64,000 nt of DNA, from contig CAKUGQ010000013.1 in assembly GCA_934654755.1 (NCBI GenBank), positions 5,712 through 69,711 on the forward strand, read 5' to 3'. Both the position numbers and the translations under genes were made by a program. This DNA is from an uncultured Oscillospiraceae bacterium. Its GTDB lineage: Bacteria; Bacillota; Clostridia; Oscillospirales; Oscillospiraceae. Below the pieces are notes generated by a model. The model was not told the origin of the DNA. It saw only the letters and a program-made list of their open reading frames with translations, and did no database searches. Shown here piece by piece: positions 58,568-64,000 of this stretch (position 1 is its first letter; every line of letters begins with the position of its first letter).

Positions 58568-59557
58568 ATGGCATACTCCGAACAGGTACTCCGCCGCGCC
58601 AGGGCGCGGCTGGAGGCCGCCAAGACCGAGCGTGTCCGTGAGAACGAGGCGCATCGGCGTATCGCGTATGAGAGATACCCCCGTCTGGAGGAGATCGACC
58701 GTGAGCTGCGCCGCACGATGGCACGACTGACCGCAGCCGCGCTGCGGCGCGGCGAGGATCCCGGAGAGACTGTGGCCGAGGTGCGTGAGCACAATCTGGC
58801 GCTCCAGCGCGAGCGGGAGTGGATTCTGGAAGCAGGTGATTTTGAAGACGGCTACTTAGACGACCAGCCCATCTGTCCCGAATGCGGCGGTTCCGGCTAC
58901 TGCGGATCACAGATGTGCTCCTGCCTGCGGGAGCTGTGCCGCCAGGAGCAGAAAAAAGAGCTGACCAGTTTACTTGGCAGCGGGCGCGAGAGCTTTGACA
59001 GCTTCCGCTCAGACGTATATCCGGACGAATATGATCCTAAACTGGGCGTCAGTCCCCGCGCACTGATGCAGTCGAATTTCCACATCTGCAAGCGTTATGC
59101 CGCGAATTTTTCATCGCAGTCCGGTAATCTCCTGTTCAGCGGTGCGACGGGATTGGGAAAAACCTTTCTCTCGGCCTGTATTGCCCGTCAGGTGGCCGAT
59201 CGCGGCTTTTCCGTAGTCTATGACAGCGCCATTCGTATGTTTGCAGATTTTGAGGCAGTGAAGTTCGGTACGGACGATGCGGAAAACCGCGGTCGTACAC
59301 GCAAGTATTTTGAATGCGACCTGTTGATTGTTGACGATCTCGGAACGGAGATGACAACGCAGTTTACCGTTTCTGCACTGTATGATATTGTGAATACCCG
59401 ACTGATGGACGGTCGGGCGACGATCCTTTCGACCAATCTGACCGACACGGAGCTGGAGCGGCGCTACAGTCCGCAGATCGCTTCGCGGCTGACGGGCAGC
59501 TACCGCCTGATCCAGTTTGCCGGTCAGGATCTGAGAAAGCTCCTTTCGCCAGTCTGA
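58568..59557 (+). CDS. DnaC/DnaI-like helicase loader ATPase
   Basis: 329 residues. N-terminal coiled coil, a Cys cluster (CPECGGSGYCGSQMCSCL, zinc-binding), then an AAA+ domain with SGATGLGKTFLSACIARQ (Walker A), CDLLIVDDLGTE (Walker B) and STNLTDTELERRYSPQIASRL (sensor II/Arg region). It should load DnaB-type helicase with DnaD. It starts 2 nt after dnaD stops and ends at a strong terminator. Confidence 0.92.
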   Translation: MAYSEQVLRRARARLEAAKTERVRENEAHRRIAYERYPRLEEIDRELRRTMARLTAAALRRGEDPGETVAEVREHNLALQREREWILEAGDFEDGYLDDQPICPECGGSGYCGSQMCSCLRELCRQEQKKELTSLLGSGRESFDSFRSDVYPDEYDPKLGVSPRALMQSNFHICKRYAANFSSQSGNLLFSGATGLGKTFLSACIARQVADRGFSVVYDSAIRMFADFEAVKFGTDDAENRGRTRKYFECDLLIVDDLGTEMTTQFTVSALYDIVNTRLMDGRATILSTNLTDTELERRYSPQIASRLTGSYRLIQFAGQDLRKLLSPV

Positions 59558-59561
59558 GATA

Positions 59562-59603
59562 CCGAAAAAATCTCCTCTGTTATGCACAGAGGAGATTTTT
59601 TCG
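59562..59603 (+). terminator. Bidirectional terminator between dnaI-like and the 46-residue gene
   Basis: Perfect 17-bp stem GAAAAAATCTCCTCTGT/ACAGAGGAGATTTTTTC, loop TATGC, with the T run built into the stem on both strands. Confidence 0.9.
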
Positions 59604-59607
59604 TCGT

Positions 59608-59748
59608 TTATGTATCGGACCTTTTTCCGGTGACGCGATTGAGCAGGGCAACCAGCCCCCAAATCGCAAGGATTACGGCGAAGATGCCGAGCATTCCCTT
59701 GCCCATGATGCCGAGACAGTCCAAAACAAGTTCCCAGTTCACATTCAT
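59608..59748 (-). CDS. OadG-like small subunit of Na+-pumping decarboxylase
   Basis: 46 residues, too short for most callers: MNVNWELVLDCLGIMGKGML, one membrane helix at about 14-37, and a polar end GKRSDT. The ATG at 59748 has AAAAGGAGGAACGG. It starts 15 nt after the beta-subunit gene ends on the same strand. The pattern (short luminal start, one helix, next to OadB) matches the small OadG-related subunits seen beside beta subunits in Clostridia. It probably anchors or stabilises the beta subunit. Confidence 0.75.
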   Translation of the reverse strand: MNVNWELVLDCLGIMGKGMLGIFAVILAIWGLVALLNRVTGKRSDT

Positions 59749-59763
59749 AGACCGTTCCTCCTT

Positions 59764-60873
59764 TTAGTGCAGCAGCTTTTCGACAAGTGTGATAATCAGA
59801 CCACCGGCGATGACTGAGGCGATCTGGCCGCTGACATTCGCGCCGGCCGCGTGCATCAGCAGGAAGTTGTAGGGATCCTCATCGCGACCCATTTTATGCA
59901 CCATGCGAGAGGCCATCGGGAAGGCTGAAATGCCGGCAGCGCCGATCATGGGGTTAACCTTCTTTTTTGAGAACAGATTGAGCAGCTTGGCGAAGAATAC
60001 ACCGCCGACGGTATCGAATACAAAGCCCAGCAGACCGAGTCCAAGGATCAGCAGAGTGTTCCAGGTGATGAACATTTCCGCTTTCATACGGAAAGCAACG
60101 GAAAGGCCGAGTACCAGCGTGATGAGATTTGCCAGTTCATGCTGTGCAGATTGGCTCAAGCTGTCGAGTACGCCGCATTCGCGAAGCAGATTGCCGAACA
60201 TCAGGAAGCCGACCAGCTCTGCGCTCTTAGGCGCAATGGTACCTGCGATGATCGTAACGAAGATCGGGAACAGGATTCTTGTCGTCTTGCTGACCTTGCT
60301 GGGCGTATAGTCCATATGGATGCGCCGCTCTTTTTTTGTGGTGATGGCTTTGATGATAGGCGGCTGGATAATGGGAACCAATGCCATATAGGAATAGGCG
60401 GCAACCATAATCGCACCCTGATATTGGCTGCCAAAGTAATTGGCGACAAAAATGCTCGTCGGGCCGTCCGCTGCGGCAATGACGGCAGTGGAGGCGGCAT
60501 CCTGCAGATTAAACCCGCAAAGGACCGCGACGACCAACACAAAGAAGATTCCGAACTGTGCCGCGGCGCCGAAGAGGAACATTTTGGGATTGCTCAACAG
60601 CGGACCAAAATCGATCATCGCGCCGATGCCGATAAACAGCAGCAGCGGGAACAGCTCCGTGGCGATACCGGCTTGAAACAGCGTTTCAATTGCTTCCGTG
60701 TTGACGAAGGGCAGATTGACAAGGATCGCCCCGAAGCCCATCGGCATCAGCAGCGCCGGCTCCATCTCCTTTCTGATGGCAAGGTAGATCAGCACGGCGC
60801 CGATGACGATCATCACACCCTGCTGCCATGTGAAGTTTGCAACATTTCCGAACAGGTCAAGCAGCCATTCCAT
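59764..60873 (-). CDS. Sodium ion-translocating decarboxylase, beta subunit (OadB/GcdB/MmdB family)
   Basis: 369 residues, ~10 membrane helices. Family landmarks: EPALLMPMGFGAILVNLP, LLLFIGIGAMIDFGPLL (the D of the Na+ site), AADGPTSIFVANYFG, and NPMIGAAGISAFPMASRMVHKMG near the C terminus. Beta subunits couple decarboxylation of carboxybiotin to Na+ export. ATG at 60873 has GGAGG upstream; an in-frame ATG at 60891 has a poor site. No alpha (carboxyltransferase) or biotin-carrier subunit is in the window, so substrate (oxaloacetate, methylmalonyl-CoA or glutaconyl-CoA) is open. Confidence 0.93.
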   Translation of the reverse strand: MEWLLDLFGNVANFTWQQGVMIVIGAVLIYLAIRKEMEPALLMPMGFGAILVNLPFVNTEAIETLFQAGIATELFPLLLFIGIGAMIDFGPLLSNPKMFLFGAAAQFGIFFVLVVAVLCGFNLQDAASTAVIAAADGPTSIFVANYFGSQYQGAIMVAAYSYMALVPIIQPPIIKAITTKKERRIHMDYTPSKVSKTTRILFPIFVTIIAGTIAPKSAELVGFLMFGNLLRECGVLDSLSQSAQHELANLITLVLGLSVAFRMKAEMFITWNTLLILGLGLLGFVFDTVGGVFFAKLLNLFSKKKVNPMIGAAGISAFPMASRMVHKMGRDEDPYNFLLMHAAGANVSGQIASVIAGGLIITLVEKLLH

Positions 60874-60991
60874 AGGCTTTGATTCCTCCATACTCCGACC
60901 GCCGGACGGCGGTTCGATCATTGGACAGGGTCGGGGTTTTTGTCTTGCGGGAAGCGGGCAAAATGTGTGTGTCCCAAACCGCATCCGGAAT

Positions 60992-61020
60992 ATCATATCC
61001 GCCGGACACGAAAAAGTCAA
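60992..61020 (-). promoter_or_regulatory. Sigma-A promoter for the decarboxylase beta/small-subunit pair
   Basis: Minus strand TTGACT, 17-nt spacer, TATGAT. Confidence 0.8.
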
Positions 61021-61067
61021 GAAGTCCCTGCGTCTCCGATGCGGATTTTACGACAATTTTACAGAGC

Positions 61068-61101
61068 AGTCCCCGTCCGCAAAATCGTGCGGAAGGGGAC
61101 T
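61068..61101 (-). terminator. Possible terminator after the M18 gene
   Basis: Imperfect stem AGTCCCC-TTCCGC/GCGGA-GGGGACT; the minus-strand T run is weak. Confidence 0.45.
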
Positions 61102-61114
61102 ATGTGGTGCATCG

Positions 61115-62383
61115 TCAGGATGCGAAGAAGACCTCGCACAGGCGACAGAAGGCCTCCTGATCCGCGGCGCCCATCAGCTCGCGCGCGGAGTGCATTCCCA
61201 GCAGCGGTACGCCGACATCCGCCGCCGGCATGGCCAGCAGCGCCGAAGCCATCGAGCCGACGGTGCTGCCGCCCGGAAGATCCGCACGGTTCATGTAGGT
61301 TTGCATTGCGATGCCGTTTTTTTCACAAAGGCCGCGCACGACGGCACAGGTCTCGGCATCCGAGGAATAACGGGGACTGCGCTTGAGCGCGACGCCTCTG
61401 CCGAGCAGCGGCGCGTTGGCCGGATCGGCATATTCGGGATGATTTGGATGCATGGCATGCGCCGCATCGCAGGACAGAAGCATCCCATTGACGCAGGCGT
61501 TCAGATACGCCGAGCGATCCATACCCAGTGCAAGCGTCAGCTTCTCCAGGATGACTCCCAAGGTGGAGCTGTCGCCGCCGCGGCGGGTGTTGCTGCCGAT
61601 TTCTTCATTGTCGTAAAGCACGGCGACATTGATTCCGTCGCCCTGACTACGCGCCAAACCGTCCAGACAGGCGTGTACGGAGGTGAGATTGTCAAGTCGG
61701 GGGGAGGAGAGGAAGTCACCGTCAAAGCCGACGAATTCGGCTGTATCCGCGCAGTAGGCGCACAGCTCATAGCTCAGCACGTCCTCGGGCTTCACACCGA
61801 GCTTTTCGGCGAGCTTACCGAGAAGATAGCCGTCCTTGCTCCAACCGGCCTCTACGGCGCGGCAAAGGGGCAGCATATCGACATTCGGACGGGTTGCTAC
61901 ACCCTTGTTAACCTCGCGATTCATGTGAATGGCAAGGTTCGGAATCGTCAGCAGAGCCTCGCTCCATGCGACGAGCCGCTTTTCCGGGCGCATGGGATCG
62001 TCCGTGCGCACCAGCGCAATACCGGCGAGGGAGAGCGGACGGTCAAGCCAGGAGTTCAGAATTGCGCCGCCGTAGGGTTCTACGCTGAGCTTGCAGCAGC
62101 CGCCGGAGACCTGTTCGGGATTCGGCTTGATACGCATACAGGGCCAGTCGGTGTGACACGCGGCTACGCGGAAATAATCGGCCTTTCGACCGACGGTGAA
62201 GGCGGCAAGGAAGGTACCGTCAGCGACATAGTACTTGCCGCCCTTAACGGGCGCAAAATCACCGCCAAGCGCAAGCTCGATAAAGCCGCGCTCTTGCAGC
62301 CACTCGGCTGCCATCTCTATGGTGTGATAGGGAGAAATACCGCCGTCGAGCCAGCGGCACAGCTCCTTTGCATATGCAGACAT
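61115..62383 (-). CDS. M18 family aminopeptidase
   Basis: 422 residues. Metal ligands and catalytic residues: VAACHTDWPCMRIKP (first His), SPRLDNLTSVHACLDGL (bridging Asp), LYDNEEIGSNTRRGGDS (catalytic/bridging Glu) and a terminal His in LLGMHSARELMG. M18 enzymes are tetrahedral cytosolic aminopeptidases, usually for acidic N-terminal residues. ATG at 62383 follows AAAGGAGG. It is single and divergent from the S41-like gene. Confidence 0.93.
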   Translation of the reverse strand: MSAYAKELCRWLDGGISPYHTIEMAAEWLQERGFIELALGGDFAPVKGGKYYVADGTFLAAFTVGRKADYFRVAACHTDWPCMRIKPNPEQVSGGCCKLSVEPYGGAILNSWLDRPLSLAGIALVRTDDPMRPEKRLVAWSEALLTIPNLAIHMNREVNKGVATRPNVDMLPLCRAVEAGWSKDGYLLGKLAEKLGVKPEDVLSYELCAYCADTAEFVGFDGDFLSSPRLDNLTSVHACLDGLARSQGDGINVAVLYDNEEIGSNTRRGGDSSTLGVILEKLTLALGMDRSAYLNACVNGMLLSCDAAHAMHPNHPEYADPANAPLLGRGVALKRSPRYSSDAETCAVVRGLCEKNGIAMQTYMNRADLPGGSTVGSMASALLAMPAADVGVPLLGMHSARELMGAADQEAFCRLCEVFFAS

Positions 62384-62416
62384 AAGATTGCCTCCTTTGT
62401 TCTCTTTACATTCTAT

Positions 62417-62445
62417 ATTATAGCAGATTTTGCACAATATTTCAA
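62417..62445 (-). promoter_or_regulatory. Sigma-A promoter for the M18 aminopeptidase
   Basis: Minus strand TTGAAA, 17-nt spacer, TATAAT. Confidence 0.85.
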
Positions 62446-62448
62446 GTC

Positions 62449-62477
62449 TTGTTCTTCTGCCCTTTTGCCGTTATACT
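62449..62477 (+). promoter_or_regulatory. Sigma-A promoter for the S41-like gene
   Basis: TTGTTC, 17-nt spacer, TATACT, back-to-back with the M18 promoter. Confidence 0.7.
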
Positions 62478-62503
62478 GGGAGGAGACACGGGAGGGAACA
62501 AAA

Positions 62504-63712
62504 ATGAATCAAAACGACAGAATCTTTGCGCTTTCTACACTCTGGAAACATGCGGATGCGGTTTTTCCCTATTTCGACCGCAATCCCATCGATTGGGACG
62601 CGGCCTACCGCGAGACGCTGGCGCAGATTTGCGACGGCGGTGAAGCGGACTTCCACCTGCTGATGACACGATTTCTGGCACGGCTTGGAGACGGGCACAC
62701 AGACTATCTGCCGCCGCGAAGGCTGCGCGAGACGCGCGGCTTTGCGCCGTTCCGATTGGAATATGACGGTGCATGGTATGTCAGGTACATCGCGCCGGAG
62801 GGCGCGGCGCTGCTCGGCGCGGAGGTGACGACACTCAACGGCGTACCGTTTGAGGACTTTTTAGGACGGATTACGCCTTATTGCTACCACATCGGGGCGT
62901 GTATCTACCCTTCAAAGCTCGATTTGCTGCTGCCATTTTTTGTGGAGCCGCGCGGTAATGTGCTCGGCACACAGGCGGGAGACTTTCCATTTGATCTGAC
63001 GAGCCCGCGCCCCGAGCTTCTGCACGCACCGCGCGATACCGGGTCCCTGCCGCTGTTGAGCACTTCCGACGGTCTGGTGCTCCGCCGGGCGGGGGATATA
63101 CTGTTGGCAGAAATTCCGGATCTGCTGCATGGCGGTACGGCGAAATATCTGGCTGAGGCGATGGATACGCAGCGCCCGGAAAAGGTTGTACTGGATCTGC
63201 GCGACTGCATTGGCGGCATGACCTCGATCGGCGCAGAAATTGCGCAGCTTTTCATCGACGGCGAGTTTCCCGTTTGCGCGAAATGGACGCGCAGTCTTCG
63301 CGGGAGCGACCTCGCCGTTGCGAGTCAATACGGCCGCGAGCTGCGTGACGAACGGCTGTTACGTGTCGTGCACCGCATGGAGTTTGAACACTATGTGCAG
63401 CGCCTGGGTACGCCGGGACGGAAAGCCTGCTTTACCGGACCGGTCACACTTCTGACCTCGCGGGCGACAATCTCGGCTGCGGAGGAATTATGCGCCATGT
63501 TCCGGGCAAACGCCCGTGCGCGGCTGATCGGGCAAAGCACCCACGGTTCAACGGGTACGCCGCTTCTTTTGCGTCTGCCGGACGATGCAACGGCGCGGAT
63601 CGTCTCCATCGGTACGCGCTTGACGGACGGAACGGAGTTTATCGGCTGCGGCATTGTACCGGAGTGTTCCGTTCCGGCACGCAAAGCGCTCCGTGCGGCG
63701 CTTGCAGAGTAG
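62504..63712 (+). CDS. S41 (tail-specific protease) family protein, cytosolic
   Basis: 402 residues. N-terminal helical bundle with the GDGHTDYLPP motif of S41 proteins, a small beta domain, and an S41 core with VVLDLRDCIGGM (the LDLRxNxGG region) and LLTSRATISAAEELCAMF, where the Ser in TISAAEE is the expected nucleophile. No signal peptide and no PDZ domain are seen, so it resembles the eukaryote-like/TSP-C branch that acts in the cytosol. ATG at 62504 with GGGAGGGAAC; a long in-frame upstream reading is antisense to two other genes and is not real. No other gene shares the operon. Confidence 0.85.
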   Translation: MNQNDRIFALSTLWKHADAVFPYFDRNPIDWDAAYRETLAQICDGGEADFHLLMTRFLARLGDGHTDYLPPRRLRETRGFAPFRLEYDGAWYVRYIAPEGAALLGAEVTTLNGVPFEDFLGRITPYCYHIGACIYPSKLDLLLPFFVEPRGNVLGTQAGDFPFDLTSPRPELLHAPRDTGSLPLLSTSDGLVLRRAGDILLAEIPDLLHGGTAKYLAEAMDTQRPEKVVLDLRDCIGGMTSIGAEIAQLFIDGEFPVCAKWTRSLRGSDLAVASQYGRELRDERLLRVVHRMEFEHYVQRLGTPGRKACFTGPVTLLTSRATISAAEELCAMFRANARARLIGQSTHGSTGTPLLLRLPDDATARIVSIGTRLTDGTEFIGCGIVPECSVPARKALRAALAE

Positions 63713-63898
63713 TAGGGTGAGATGCGGGAGTATACGCAAGTCTTTGTACGAACGGATACACAGACTGTGGCGATCTCAAACTCCGGTCGTCGCGCGGTCA
63801 TGCCGGCAGCTGCGGCAATCCTGCGGAAAAGCACCTTAGCGTACTGCGCCGGACGATGTTTCCCGTGTAATGGCATACAAGCAGGCACTTTCAAAAAC
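63713..63898. other. Intergenic stretch without recognisable feature
   Basis: 186 nt between the S41-like gene and the tRNA terminator. No promoter, RNA or start with ribosome site could be supported. Confidence 0.5.
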
Positions 63899-63926
63899 AA
63901 AAAAGCAGCCCAAAGGCTGCTTTTTT
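63899..63926 (-). terminator. Terminator after tRNA-Gly
   Basis: On the minus strand AAAAAAGCAGCC/GGCTGCTTTTTT hairpin with T run, directly after the encoded CCA; symmetric, so it may also stop the S41-like transcript. Confidence 0.85.
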
Positions 63927-64000
63927 GGAGCGGGTGACGAGGCTCGAACTCGCTACCTCCACCTTGGCAAGGTGGCGCTCTACCGGATGAGCTACACCCG
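63926..64000 (-). tRNA. tRNA-Gly (anticodon GCC), 5' base outside the window
   Basis: Cloverleaf on the minus strand: acceptor 3' strand CACCCGC with discriminator T and encoded CCA, T-arm GTTCGAGCC, anticodon arm CACCTTGCCAAGGTG with GCC (complement at 63966-63968), D-arm GTAGCTCATCCGGTAGAGC. The acceptor's first base (G) falls at 64001, so one base is missing. GCC reads GGC and GGU. Confidence 0.95.

Noticed and set aside
60803..62503. Long in-frame extension before the S41-like gene
   Set aside because: It runs antisense to the decarboxylase and M18 genes and through the S41 promoter; the start at 62504 has a good site.
63713..63898. Short frames after the S41-like gene
   Set aside because: None has a ribosome site or sensible composition.

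Overview
The window is a gene-dense, GC-rich chromosome segment from a spore-forming anaerobic Firmicute. The best fit is class Clostridia, probably an Oscillospirales/Ruminococcaceae-type gut lineage. Supporting evidence: sporulation genes (spoIVA, yabP, yabQ, a ytvI-like gene), Gram-positive genes (sepF-divIVA, rny, typA, DnaD/DnaI-type helicase loading), a Firmicutes T-box before ileS, strong GGAGG ribosome sites, sigma-A promoters with 17-nt spacers, and a Na+-pumping decarboxylase beta subunit. The taxonomic call is inference. No phage, insertion sequence, CRISPR array or resistance island is visible. Nearly everything reads as core genome, but several standard operons are rearranged.

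Layout. 1-6.4 kb: the end of ffh, then rpsP and khpA; a small membrane protein, a phosphopantetheinyl transferase and a NodB-type deacetylase; on the minus strand an XRE regulator and a nicotinate phosphoribosyltransferase / membrane protein / DUF4430 lipoprotein operon. 6.4-11.5 kb: a hotdog thioesterase, rimM, trmD, sirtuin, trmO and low-molecular-weight phosphatase run, then spoIVA. 11.6-17.9 kb: a hypothetical protein, a histidine phosphatase-GNAT fusion and a pyrF-family gene lacking the catalytic lysine (one minus-strand operon), a tiny YtxH-like protein, GtrA, glycerate kinase and an FAD oxidoreductase. 18-25.7 kb: iscS-iscU-iscR with a promoter-proximal operator candidate, an RNHCP protein, typA, an L,D-transpeptidase lipoprotein, and an M20 amidohydrolase with a DUF3810 membrane protein.

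25.8-33.7 kb is one operon: miaB, mutS, a CPBP protease, mutL, miaA, hfq. 33.8-40.1 kb holds the division cluster (HlyD-like protein, yggS, sepF, divIVA) and T-box-controlled ileS. 40.1-48.4 kb holds an ACT-domain regulator, a ytvI-like gene, rny, a palindromic repeat, an SDR, a COG2426 exporter, dCMP deaminase, rpsO and pnp; a long hairpin lies in the pnp leader. 48.5-54 kb (minus) has uvrA-radC and a Sel1-repeat protein. 54.2-59.6 kb has a histidine-kinase-like ATPase, yabP, yabQ, divIC, an S1 protein, fabG-like, dnaD and a DnaI-like loader. 59.6-64 kb has a Na+-decarboxylase beta subunit with a 46-residue partner, an M18 aminopeptidase, an S41-like protein and a tRNA-Gly cut by the window end.

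Most genes serve translation and RNA maturation, DNA repair, division/sporulation and Fe-S assembly. The main oddities are the lysine-less pyrF homologue coupled to a phosphatase-acetyltransferase fusion, the split rpsP-trmD operon, the pnp leader hairpin, and small proteins easily missed by gene callers. I did not find a clear, wholly new multi-gene system; the pyrF-family/fusion operon is the best candidate for undescribed biology.
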